This document shows, piece by piece, positions 8,590 through 15,172 of a stretch of 28,265 bases of DNA; the stretch's first letter is position 1, and each line of letters starts with the position of its first letter. This stretch comes from Campylobacterales bacterium (GTDB lineage Bacteria; Campylobacterota; Campylobacteria; Campylobacterales; QNZT01). A program made the translations under genes and the position numbers. The stretch lies in NCBI GenBank assembly GCA_027080605.1, contig JALWRO010000063.1, forward strand, positions 1-28,265, written 5' to 3'. The notes beneath the pieces were generated by a model. That model was not told where the DNA came from and ran no database searches. It saw nothing but the letters and a program-made list of their open reading frames with translations.

Positions 8590-8594
8590 TATCC

Positions 8595-9506
8595 ATGTCA
8601 TTTACTGTTAAGAAATACCATTTAGCGAAACGAACCAAAGCTTTTAAATTTCTCATTGATCAACTCGGCTACTCGATGAAAGAGGCGCAGAAACTTATTG
8701 ACAGACAACGTGTGTTGGTCAACGGTTCTGTACTCATGAAAAAATCTGCATATATTAAAGGTGAAATTGGAATAATTGAATTTGTTCCACAAACACAAAA
8801 CTTGAAACCTTTTTTTCAGACTGATACATTTGCACTTTTTGACAAGCCAAGCGGTGTTTTGATCCATCCAAGAAACAGAAATACCGAATACTCCCTCACA
8901 CATGAAATCAAGTATCTCTTTGGACCTAAAGCCAATATTACCCATCGTATTGACAAAGAAACCAGTGGTATAGTCATTGCTGCGAAGAACAGCAAAACAG
9001 AACGAGAAATCAAACTCTCTTTTGAAAACAGAGAAATCAAAAAGGGATATCTCGCATTCGTTCGGGGAAAACTCGAAAATGAACTTTTTATTGATGAACC
9101 TATTCTCAAGAACAGAGACTTTTCAGAGGTAAAACTGAAAGTCTATATTCACGAAGAAGGGAAACCCTCACAAACTATTATCAAACCCCTGCACTACTAT
9201 GATGATAAAAACATCACGCTGGTTGAAGCACTTCCTTTGACCGGTAGACAACATCAGATTAGGCTGCATCTGTTTCACGTGAAACATCCCATTGTTGGTG
9301 ATCCGATATATGGTGTTTCAACACAGATTGCTTCAGACTATTTGGACGGAAAACTTACCGACCAGGAACGAATAGACTATACAGGCGCCCCAAGGCTTAT
9401 GCTTCATGCAAACTGGATTGACTTTGTCTATCAAAACCGATTTTGTATCTATTCACAATATCCATTTGCTGATGATATCAATCTTTGTCAAAAAATACCG
9501 CTTTGA
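8595..9506 (+). CDS. RluA-family RNA pseudouridine synthase
   Basis: 303 residues from ATG 8595, preferred over the in-frame ATG at 8562 because AAAGAGG lies six bases before it and 8562 sits within the predicted -10. It isomerises uridines in ribosomal or transfer RNA. An S4 RNA-binding domain occupies about residues 15-60 (YSMKEAQKLIDRQRVLVNGS), followed by the catalytic domain: DKPSGVLIHP, then HRIDKETSG with catalytic Asp120, and the terminal LTGRQHQIRLHL...HPIVGDPIYG block. The exact target nucleotide (RluC, RluD or another class) cannot be told. It is the only rightward protein gene for many kb left of the origin. A perfect parS-like site lies in its coding sequence at 9271. The 3' end overlaps the small minus-strand ORF. 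Confidence 0.9.
   Translation: MSFTVKKYHLAKRTKAFKFLIDQLGYSMKEAQKLIDRQRVLVNGSVLMKKSAYIKGEIGIIEFVPQTQNLKPFFQTDTFALFDKPSGVLIHPRNRNTEYSLTHEIKYLFGPKANITHRIDKETSGIVIAAKNSKTEREIKLSFENREIKKGYLAFVRGKLENELFIDEPILKNRDFSEVKLKVYIHEEGKPSQTIIKPLHYYDDKNITLVEALPLTGRQHQIRLHLFHVKHPIVGDPIYGVSTQIASDYLDGKLTDQERIDYTGAPRLMLHANWIDFVYQNRFCIYSQYPFADDINLCQKIPL
9271..9286. other. parS: parS centromere-like site (perfect)
   Basis: TGTTTCACGTGAAACA, a 16-base perfect palindrome identical to the consensus ParB/Spo0J binding site of chromosomal parABS systems. It lies about 12.5 kb from the origin region, within the RluA-type gene, encoding LFHVKH just before the conserved HPIVGD motif. parA and parB are not in this window. 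Confidence 0.85.
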
Positions 9507-9576
9507 TAATACCATATAACCCAACGATAGCAACCAGAGACAAAAATATAATCTGTCCTATGTCAAGATAAGTCAT
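9478..9576 (-). CDS. Small single-span membrane protein, 32 residues
   Basis: A short ORF overlapping the last 14 bases of rlmN and the tail of the convergent RluA-type gene. The predicted peptide begins MTYLDIGQ, has one hydrophobic span of about 20-22 residues (IIFLSLVAIVGLYGIIKAVF) and ends FDKD. The start is well supported: AAGGAG lies nine bases before the ATG, inside the rlmN coding sequence, so translation would be coupled to rlmN. No family is recognised. A membrane-tethered microprotein is likely if it is expressed. The single helix ended by charged residues and the strong Shine-Dalgarno argue against chance, but size alone cannot exclude it. Confidence 0.5.
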   Translation of the reverse strand: MTYLDIGQIIFLSLVAIVGLYGIIKAVFFDKD

Positions 9577-10633
9577 TTGCTGTTTTCTCCTTTAATTGTC
9601 CACAAGCCGCACTAATATCCAGTCCCTTCGACTGGCGAATAGTACAAATAATACCATGATCGTTCAAATATGCTTTAAATTTCTCCATATCAGCTTCTTC
9701 AGGTCGTTGAAACGGTGAACCAGGGTAGGGGTTAAAATAAATCAGATTAACCTTTGCCTTAATGCCATGAAGCAATTTGACCAGTTTCTTTGCACTTTTT
9801 ACATCATCGTTCAAATCTTTCATGACCAGATATTCAAACATCACCCTCTTTCGCTGATCGATTGGAAACTTCTTCACAGCGTTTATAACCGATTCTATAT
9901 TGTACGCTTTGTTAATCGGCATCAATGTTTCTCTCAGTTCATCATCTACCGCATGCAGTGATATCGCCAATAATACACCTAAATTCATTTTTCCTAGCTT
10001 TTCTATTTGATGCGATAAGCCGCTGGTTGATATAGTCTGTCGTCTGGCACCGATCGCCAAACCGTCAATATCATTGAGAATCTGGATTGCTTTAGTGACA
10101 TTGTAAATATTATCTAACGGTTCACCCATCCCCATATAGACAATATTTACCCGACGATTGTGTGCGATATTCATATCTTGCTTTATATTTAACACCTGTG
10201 CAACGATCTCTCCTGCACTAAGATCTCTTTTAAAGCCACCCTTCGCCGTCAGACAAAAGGCACACCCTATTTTGCAACCAACCTGACTGGAGACACATAT
10301 GGTATACTTTGCCTCTTTTTTGATATTTCCAGCTTCATCTTTTATCTCTTTTTTCATAGGTAAAAGTACCGTTTCAATGGTATATCCATCTTCACATCGA
10401 AACAGATATTTAACACTACCGTCGTTACTAACCTCTTTACGCACTGCTTCGAGTGGATTGATAATATAATTTTCTTCCAGCATTTCACGCATTGTTTTGG
10501 GCAAATTTTGCATAGATGCGAAATTATGCACATCTTTATGGTAAATCCAGTTATATATCTGCTTTGCCCGAAACGGTGGTTTTATCTCTGCCGCCAACTC
10601 ATCTTTTGTATAATCCAATATCTTTTTTTTCAT
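9563..10633 (-). CDS. rlmN: Dual-specificity RNA methyltransferase RlmN
   Basis: 356 residues. A radical-SAM enzyme that methylates C2 of adenosine 2503 in 23S rRNA and A37 of some tRNAs. The iron-sulfur cluster motif CxxxCxxC is at Cys120, Cys124 and Cys127 (GCKIGCAFC). The two mechanistic cysteines are present with family spacing: Cys113 (seven before the cluster) and Cys344 near the C-terminus (ISAACGQL). The GMGEPLDN motif contributes to SAM binding. The start overlaps the stop of the phosphorylase-like gene as ATGA, so it is translated as part of the hisF-phosphorylase-rlmN operon. A small membrane ORF overlaps its 3' end. Confidence 0.96.
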   Translation of the reverse strand: MKKKILDYTKDELAAEIKPPFRAKQIYNWIYHKDVHNFASMQNLPKTMREMLEENYIINPLEAVRKEVSNDGSVKYLFRCEDGYTIETVLLPMKKEIKDEAGNIKKEAKYTICVSSQVGCKIGCAFCLTAKGGFKRDLSAGEIVAQVLNIKQDMNIAHNRRVNIVYMGMGEPLDNIYNVTKAIQILNDIDGLAIGARRQTISTSGLSHQIEKLGKMNLGVLLAISLHAVDDELRETLMPINKAYNIESVINAVKKFPIDQRKRVMFEYLVMKDLNDDVKSAKKLVKLLHGIKAKVNLIYFNPYPGSPFQRPEEADMEKFKAYLNDHGIICTIRQSKGLDISAACGQLKEKTANDLS

Positions 10634-11181
10634 TTCTGTAACTCTTTGTATTTTTTCACGACATATTCCATCAATTTTTTCTTCGCCTCTTCATGATGTT
10701 TAATAAAATCATGATGTGCATTGTTGTCACAATAGTTTGTCACCACGAATATTCCCAGCACAGGTATGGAAAACTCTTGAGAAACCTTCAATACAGAAAA
10801 AAACTCCATATTCTCCAGTTCAATATGATGTTTCCGTAGTCCTTGCACCAAATCAAAATCGGTAGATATATAATTACTGGAGTTGACTATTGTATTTGTT
10901 TCACGTGAAACTTTATCATCAGAATAGGCTTCAATGACATTATCCAGAGGCGTATATGCTCTGTTTTCTAAAAAAGCAAGCTCTATATTCGCGGCTATGC
11001 TTGATTCTACAATATCAAAAGGTCTATATTTACCGTAGCTTCCGGCACTTCCCACAAAAATCAAAAACTCCGGCTTATCGAACAGAGCAAGTCGTGTAAG
11101 GTTGATCGTACTTTCTATCAATCCCACGCCGATGGGCGTAGCGAAAGGAAATGTTTCGTTATTACCGGCACAAACAAACAT
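10630..11181 (-). CDS. Short nucleoside phosphorylase/nucleosidase-family protein
   Basis: 183 residues, shorter than the usual 230-260 of the PNP_UDP family. Family features: FLIFVGSAGSYG (residues about 40-51), matching the ribose/phosphate-binding GSAG turn, and ELENMEFFSVLKV (about 121-133), matching the ribose-binding Glu-Met-Glu segment. The N-terminal strand and the phosphate loop before it are abbreviated, so phosphate binding may be lost and the enzyme could be a hydrolase or altered in specificity. The start is one base after the hisF stop, and the stop overlaps rlmN as ATGA. A near-perfect parS site lies inside it. It could be a purine nucleoside phosphorylase, methylthioadenosine or futalosine nucleosidase; the substrate cannot be resolved by eye. 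Confidence 0.7.
   Translation of the reverse strand: MFVCAGNNETFPFATPIGVGLIESTINLTRLALFDKPEFLIFVGSAGSYGKYRPFDIVESSIAANIELAFLENRAYTPLDNVIEAYSDDKVSRETNTIVNSSNYISTDFDLVQGLRKHHIELENMEFFSVLKVSQEFSIPVLGIFVVTNYCDNNAHHDFIKHHEEAKKKLMEYVVKKYKELQK
10897..10912. other. parS: parS centromere-like site (15 of 16 bases)
   Basis: TGTTTCACGTGAAACT differs from the ParB consensus palindrome only at the last base. It lies 1.6 kb from the perfect copy and about 10.9 kb from the origin region, inside the phosphorylase-like gene. Confidence 0.8.
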
Positions 11182-11182
11182 A

Positions 11183-11944
11183 TCAAATTCTCACCGGAAT
11201 ATTCTGTTCATAAAGATAGTTTTTCAAATCCATAATATCGATTTCACGAAAATGAAAAATAGAGGCGGCGAGGGCGGCATCGGCATGACCTTCGGTAAAA
11301 GCATCACGCATATGTTCCATCGTACCTGCACCGCCGCTGGCAATCACCGGAATAGAGACAACGTCACTGACTGCTGCATTGAGCGCATTATCAAACCCTG
11401 CTTTGGTTCCATCAGCATCCATCGAAGTCAGAAGGATCTCGCCTGCACCACGATCATACACCTCCCTTGCCCATTGCACCGCGTCGATACCTGTATCGAT
11501 ACGCCCACCGTTAAGAAAGATATGCCAGCTATCACCGGTACGTTTGGCATCGATCGCAACAACAATACATTGCGACCCAAAACGTTTTGCCCCTTCATTA
11601 ATAAAATCCGGATTTTTGATAGCAGCTGAGTTGATACTTACTTTGTCACAACCGACATTTAAAAGATTGTAAATATCATCCAGTTTACGTATGCCACCGC
11701 CAACCGTCAGGGGAATAAAAACCTCTTTGGCAACCTCTTTGACAATATGCACAATGGTATCCCGATTTTCATGACTAGCAGTTATATCCAGGAAAGTGAT
11801 CTCATCCGCACCCTCTTCGTTGTAACGCTTTGCCACTTCCACCGGATCTCCCGCATCACGTAAACCCACAAAGTTTACACCTTTCACCACACGACCGTTG
11901 TCTACATCCAGACAAGGAATAATTCTTTTTGCAAAATAATCCAT
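11183..11944 (-). CDS. hisF: Imidazole glycerol phosphate synthase, cyclase subunit
   Basis: 253 residues, standard length. With HisH it converts PRFAR and ammonia into imidazole glycerol phosphate and AICAR, linking histidine and purine synthesis. It is a (beta/alpha)8 barrel with duplicated halves: RIIPCLDVDNGRVVKGVNF at the start with catalytic Asp13, VGGGIR at 81-86, catalytic Asp132 (VVAIDAKR) and the second phosphate site ASGGAG. hisH and the other his genes are not adjacent. It leads an operon with the phosphorylase-like gene and rlmN. A possible -10 (TACTAT) and AAAGAG Shine-Dalgarno lie upstream. Confidence 0.96.
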   Translation of the reverse strand: MDYFAKRIIPCLDVDNGRVVKGVNFVGLRDAGDPVEVAKRYNEEGADEITFLDITASHENRDTIVHIVKEVAKEVFIPLTVGGGIRKLDDIYNLLNVGCDKVSINSAAIKNPDFINEGAKRFGSQCIVVAIDAKRTGDSWHIFLNGGRIDTGIDAVQWAREVYDRGAGEILLTSMDADGTKAGFDNALNAAVSDVVSIPVIASGGAGTMEHMRDAFTEGHADAALAASIFHFREIDIMDLKNYLYEQNIPVRI

Positions 11945-12028
11945 AACATAACTCTTTAATAAATTTTAATGATTGATAGTAGCACAAGGTGAATAAGAAG
12001 TGATTGATGTAAGTAAGCCGAGATAGAG

Positions 12029-12049
12029 AAGAATAGAACTTCTCTATTT
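12029..12049 (-). terminator. Hairpin after the lipoprotein gene
   Basis: AGAGAAG and CTTCTCT (7 bp, seven-base loop) start at the lipoprotein stop codon. No U tract follows, so this is only a possible terminator, separating the lipoprotein gene from hisF. Confidence 0.35.
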
Positions 12050-12541
12050 GTTTTTCTTTTCCAGATAACTCTGATAGTTGATTTGATACGGAGCTTTATC
12101 TTCTCCATAGTAAAGTTTGTTATTATCTATGAGAATAATACTTTTTTCAACATCACCGGCTTTAGGCATATCACCATTTATCAAATTTCCTTTTTTTAAA
12201 TCAAACCCGGTTATCGTAGTTGTAATTTCTGTTGCCTTTTTATTATCTGACGTGGTAACATCTTCACCCAAACTATAATTATAAAATACATGAAGTTCAT
12301 CTGTTATATCCTGTGTATTACAACTCGGATCACTATACGACAAACTCTTTCTTGTAAACTTATCATTGGTAAATTCCAGTATCGTTTTTGCTGAAGTCTG
12401 TGTCGTCGGTATATATTGACATATACTTTCCCAGGTACCTTTCAAATCAGAAGTACTTACTGCAGCAGAATCTCCACCACTACCACATCCTGTCAGAGAT
12501 ACAACTGCAGCGATACTTAAAAGTGAGAAAAATCGTTTCAT
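12044..12541 (-). CDS. Small lipoprotein of unknown function
   Basis: 165 residues. The N-terminus is a clear lipoprotein signal: MKRFF, a hydrophobic core, and lipobox LTGC with the modified cysteine at 19, followed by a Gly/Ser-rich tether. The mature part (GTWESICQYIPT..., later VFYNYSLGED, KLYYGEDKAPYQINYQSYL) has the alternating pattern of a small beta-rich domain of about 130 residues and contains two further cysteines, possibly a disulfide. The opening 'L-x-GTWES' is the way many lipocalin-like lipoproteins begin, but I do not recognise a family. AAAGGA lies before the ATG. It appears to be a single-gene unit. Confidence 0.65.
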   Translation of the reverse strand: MKRFFSLLSIAAVVSLTGCGSGGDSAAVSTSDLKGTWESICQYIPTTQTSAKTILEFTNDKFTRKSLSYSDPSCNTQDITDELHVFYNYSLGEDVTTSDNKKATEITTTITGFDLKKGNLINGDMPKAGDVEKSIILIDNNKLYYGEDKAPYQINYQSYLEKKNK

Positions 12542-12613
12542 AACGTCATCCTTTATAAATTAAAATATAATCTATAATAACATAAAAACTTAAAATATTT
12601 ATAAATAAGCATA

Positions 12614-12928
12614 TTACTCTTTCCCATCGATAATCTCTTGTATCTCATGAAAACTGTGAAGCAATCCCTCTTTGTAAGAAGTCTCCTGAAGTATGGTAGC
12701 TTTACGATAGGCGCTGTCAAACTTTTCCAGGAAATCTTTTTTCAAACGTTTCTCTTTTTTCAAATAGTAGTAACTCAATTCATCAACCCACTCAAAAACT
12801 TCCAAAAGCCCTTTACGATATTTTTTATCTTGCTCCAGACGGGAGTTATGAAACAGCAGAGAGGTTTTTCTGACATAACAGCTCTGGTTTAACACTTCAA
12901 AAAATTCCCGACTCGTCTGTTTATTCAT
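12614..12928 (-). CDS. Small helical protein coupled to the Y-family polymerase
   Basis: 104 residues, strongly charged and predicted all-helical, with no membrane segment or metal motif; features include YYLKKEKRLKKDFLEKFDSAYRK and a Cys at 17. The start ATG overlaps the polymerase stop codon as ATGA, so the two proteins are made in a fixed ratio and probably act together. No family is recognised. Accessory or regulatory subunit of the polymerase is an inference from coupling alone. Confidence 0.65.
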   Translation of the reverse strand: MNKQTSREFFEVLNQSCYVRKTSLLFHNSRLEQDKKYRKGLLEVFEWVDELSYYYLKKEKRLKKDFLEKFDSAYRKATILQETSYKEGLLHSFHEIQEIIDGKE

Positions 12929-14202
12929 AATTCACTGCCATACTTCACAATGTCCAAAGTGTACTTTTCACGTAAAGTATGCAGGCTTTGTGAAAGTCTG
13001 TACGCTTCATAATCTTCTGAAAAAGACAAAAGAGAGAGCGCTCTTTTCTTCTGGTAAGAGAAATTACTGACCGACATACTAATCTTCGTAGCACATCCCG
13101 ACGCAGGCTTTATCTCTTCAAACATATCATGAAACAACGCTTTACAAAGTGTTTCACTAAAGAGTCTCTCCGAAGTGACTCTTATCTTCAGACGCTGTCC
13201 CTGATCAAAATTTACCTTGAGATAGTAGGAAGTAGGGTGTACCCGTTGTTTTAAGACCAAAAAAGCGATATGCCGTGCCAATATCATAATACGTCGCAAC
13301 ACTTCGCTTTTGTCACATATTGGATCGAATGTTCTGCTGATCCCGATCGATTTGCGATCCTGCGCAGCAGAAACAGCTTCATGATCATCACCGACTATTC
13401 TATGGTACAAAACCCTTCCGGGTGTTTTCCAACTGTAAAAAAGATCTTTGTGCCTGCTGGCTTCCCCCAGTGTTTTGATAAAATGCTTTTTCAGCCGTTT
13501 TCGGTATCCTCTGCCGATTCCGGGAAAGTTTTCGATAGGAATATCTTCGATAAAATCCGAAATCTCACTCCGGCGCACCATTTTCACACCATTTGGCTTG
13601 GCATATTTGGTAGCGAGTTTGGCAATCCATTTGGAGGAGGAGATACCGATAGAGATCGGCAATCTGAATTTTTGCCATATAAGCACCTTTAAACGCGTCG
13701 CATAGGCAAAAACATCCTCTTCCCTTACCCAACCATTGAGATCACCAAAAAACTCGTCTATACTGAACTGTTCCACGCTGGGAATTTCATGTTGTAAAAA
13801 TCGATATAATTTGTGTGAGAGATCATGATACAGCATATAGTCAGGTACCAGAACTTCCATATCGGGACAGAGCCTGAGCGCTTCGGCAAGCGGCATGCCT
13901 GTTTTGACACCTTTCGCCCGCGCTTCATAGCTGGAAGTCACGATAATACCGCGTACTTTTTGTGCACCATCATCGCTATGATCAATAAAAAAGTTTTGAA
14001 AACTCTGGGCTTTATCGTTGTAAAACACAGGGTTAACAAAAGCACCCTGATTTTTATTGAAGAGTTTGATCCCTACTTTCTCTTTTTCGAAAATTTTCAA
14101 ATTACTTCTACCACCGACGGCAACGGGGCGGTTGTTGAGTGAGATATCCACTGTTCTGTGGGCAGAAACAAAAAAAGTATCCAAATCCAGATGTATGATC
14201 AT
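12925..14202 (-). CDS. Y-family (DinB/UmuC-like) DNA polymerase
   Basis: 425 residues. Translesion polymerases of this family copy past damaged bases. The catalytic acidic residues are visible: Asp6 and Asp8 (HLDLDTFF) and Asp149/Glu150 (SIDE). The fingers motif (TSSYEARAKGVKTGMP) is at about 89-104 and a helix-hairpin-helix thumb (ENFPGIGRGYRKRL) near 225. An insertion of about 50 residues lies between AVGGRSN and that fingers motif, absent from E. coli DinB, so this is a distinct subgroup. AAGGAG lies five bases before ATG 14202. It forms an ATGA-overlapping pair with the small helical gene. I see no obvious LexA-type operator. Confidence 0.88.
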   Translation of the reverse strand: MIIHLDLDTFFVSAHRTVDISLNNRPVAVGGRSNLKIFEKEKVGIKLFNKNQGAFVNPVFYNDKAQSFQNFFIDHSDDGAQKVRGIIVTSSYEARAKGVKTGMPLAEALRLCPDMEVLVPDYMLYHDLSHKLYRFLQHEIPSVEQFSIDEFFGDLNGWVREEDVFAYATRLKVLIWQKFRLPISIGISSSKWIAKLATKYAKPNGVKMVRRSEISDFIEDIPIENFPGIGRGYRKRLKKHFIKTLGEASRHKDLFYSWKTPGRVLYHRIVGDDHEAVSAAQDRKSIGISRTFDPICDKSEVLRRIMILARHIAFLVLKQRVHPTSYYLKVNFDQGQRLKIRVTSERLFSETLCKALFHDMFEEIKPASGCATKISMSVSNFSYQKKRALSLLSFSEDYEAYRLSQSLHTLREKYTLDIVKYGSEL

Positions 14203-14235
14203 CTCTGCTCCTTCAAGATTATTGCAGAGATAATA
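14201..14235 (-). promoter_or_regulatory. Polymerase promoter with 8-bp inverted repeat over the start
   Basis: On the minus strand TATTAT (14235-14230) is a candidate -10, giving a start near 14223. ATCTCTGC (14231-14224) is the exact reverse complement of GCAGAGAT (14208-14201), which spans the end of the ribosome-binding region and the first two bases of the ATG. The loop holds AAGGA. The leader from the predicted start lacks the upstream arm. Confidence 0.45.
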
Positions 14236-14294
14236 ATAACTTTAAAATATGGAATTAGTGAATTTTATTTCATTTTGAAATGTTTTTTAAGAAG

Positions 14295-14316
14295 AAATGG
14301 CAGAGGGGAAGGGATT
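14295..14316. repeat. Partial duplicate of the tRNA-Ser 3' end (att-like)
   Basis: These 22 bases are identical to 14417-14438, which is the 3' end of the tRNA-Ser gene (half of the T arm, acceptor strand, CCA and three following bases). The copies are in direct orientation, 122 bases apart. Direct repeats of a tRNA 3' end are what site-specific integration leaves behind. No integrase is nearby, so it would be a remnant or a minimal cassette. Confidence 0.7.
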
Positions 14317-14416
14317 GTCCTCGCTTCGCTGCGGGGTTCCGCTACGCTACACCGAACCCTCTTATCGGGTTCTCATCCCTCGAGTAAACAGCTGGACAAT
14401 AATCAAGATTTTTTTT
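14317..14416. other. Structured 100-base cassette between the tRNA-Ser repeats
   Basis: A relatively GC-rich stretch, unlike the AT-rich flank at 14209-14290. It contains GAACCC-7-GGGTTC, an alternative GGGTTC/GAACCC pairing, a GCGG-AACC-CCGC hairpin with extended imperfect flanks, and AGGGAT/ATCCCT that could close the whole element. There is no credible ORF and no tRNA fold of its own. It could be an excised-element scar, a REP-like palindromic repeat, or a non-coding RNA. The rest of the gene-free stretch 14203-14527 holds only the polymerase leader and the tRNA. Confidence 0.4.
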
Positions 14417-14419
14417 AAA

Positions 14420-14507
14420 TGGCAGAGGGGAAGGGATTCGAACCCTCGAAGGCTTGCACCTTACACGCGTTCCAGGCGTGCTCCTTCAACCGCTCGGACA
14501 CCCCTCT
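14420..14507 (-). tRNA. tRNA-Ser (anticodon GGA)
   Basis: A complete class II tRNA with encoded CCA. The acceptor AGAGGGG pairs with CCCCTCT; the anticodon stem CACGC/GCGTG encloses CT-GGA-AC with the anticodon at 14473-14471; a long variable arm follows; the T arm AAGGG/CCCTT has the loop TTCGAAT. It reads UCC and UCU serine codons. Confidence 0.97.
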
Positions 14508-14527
14508 GTGTTTAAAGAGTATGAATT

Positions 14528-14980
14528 TTAGCGTATTTTCCTGAAATCTTCAAGTTCTCCGGATAAAAATTCTAAAATTCTTTGCTGGATTAGTAACGTT
14601 TCCTCATCATTTTGTGTACAACTTAAAAAACGCTTCAGTTTTTCAATATCTACTTTATCACAAAAACGGCGTACCTCTTTAAGTTCATGATCGATGGCAA
14701 GGATCAGTTCATTTAAATCAAGTCCGTTGTTTAGCACAATTTTGTTTACATACTCTTTGGTGGTGCGCACCAGCACATCCGCGCGTGCTTCGTCATCCGG
14801 ATAGATTTCACGTGCTACTTCCTCGAGTATCTTCTCTTCACACGCATCAACCTTCTTATTGGCACCGATAATGGCGGCAAAAAGTTTTGCCCGAAATTCC
14901 AGAGAACTGTTATGATAGACAAAAACATCACGAAAAAAAGTCAAAAACCAAATTTTTAGCTTTTTAATCACTCTCATCAT
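14528..14980 (-). CDS. TerB-like small cytoplasmic protein
   Basis: 150 residues. After a basic, partly hydrophobic N-terminus, the segment LEFRAKLFAAIIGANKKVDACEEKILEEVAREIY (residues about 28-62, quoted here only as FRAKLFAAIIGANKKVD and EEKILEEVA) resembles the first helices of the TerB/DjlA-N domain, an all-helical acidic fold that in relatives binds metal. The acidic residues expected in helices 2 and 4 are plausible but not certain. Two adjacent ATGs (14980, 14977) could both serve; AAAAGGA precedes them. It is flanked by the SRP RNA and tRNA-Ser. Function unknown. Confidence 0.55.
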   Translation of the reverse strand: MMRVIKKLKIWFLTFFRDVFVYHNSSLEFRAKLFAAIIGANKKVDACEEKILEEVAREIYPDDEARADVLVRTTKEYVNKIVLNNGLDLNELILAIDHELKEVRRFCDKVDIEKLKRFLSCTQNDEETLLIQQRILEFLSGELEDFRKIR

Positions 14981-15014
14981 AATCCTTTTGTATAAATTTT
15001 AAGGCTACAGAGTG

Positions 15015-15038
15015 TATAATCCCGTCTCAGCACTGAGA
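15015..15038 (+). promoter_or_regulatory. Promoter of the SRP RNA
   Basis: A consensus TATAAT at 15015-15020 preceded by TG, with no good -35, predicts transcription from about 15027. The dyad TCTCAG-CA-CTGAGA (15025-15038) lies at the predicted start; it might be a processing or regulatory site. Confidence 0.6.
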
Positions 15039-15044
15039 AAGCAT

Positions 15045-15168
15045 CGGCTTTTTGAGTGCTCTCCTTAAGACCTGTGCAATGCCGTTTCAGGGCAACGCGC
15101 CAGGGTGGGAACACAGCAACGCACCCTGATTCGGCGGGTGCCGCAGGAACCTTGAGGGGAGTCCTTTT
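15045..15168 (+). ncRNA. ffs: Signal recognition particle RNA (4.5S type)
   Basis: The RNA scaffold for Ffh in co-translational membrane targeting. The apical SRP hairpin is clear: GUG-GGAA-CAC with a GNRA-type tetraloop at about 15105-15114, followed by AGCAACG on the 3' side of the symmetric loop and CCAGG on the 5' side, the segment bound by the Ffh M domain. Outer helices are long and consistent: CUCUCCUUAAG (15059-15069) pairs with CUUGAGGGGAG (15151-15161), and CCUGUGC pairs with GCCGCAGG further in. The ends are approximate, judged from the pairing and the promoter. It is encoded opposite to its neighbours and runs toward the HD-domain gene stop at 15173. Confidence 0.88.
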
Positions 15169-15172
15169 GCCA

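Noticed and set aside
8562..8594. Upstream ATG for the RluA-type gene
   Set aside because: It lies in the predicted -10 element; the ATG at 8595 has the proper ribosome-binding site.
14297..14515. 72-codon plus-strand ORF across the cassette and tRNA
   Set aside because: Its second half is the antisense of tRNA-Ser, giving the familiar spurious tRNA-derived peptide.
14805..14818. TTTCACGTG half palindrome
   Set aside because: Only one half matches parS; the other half does not.
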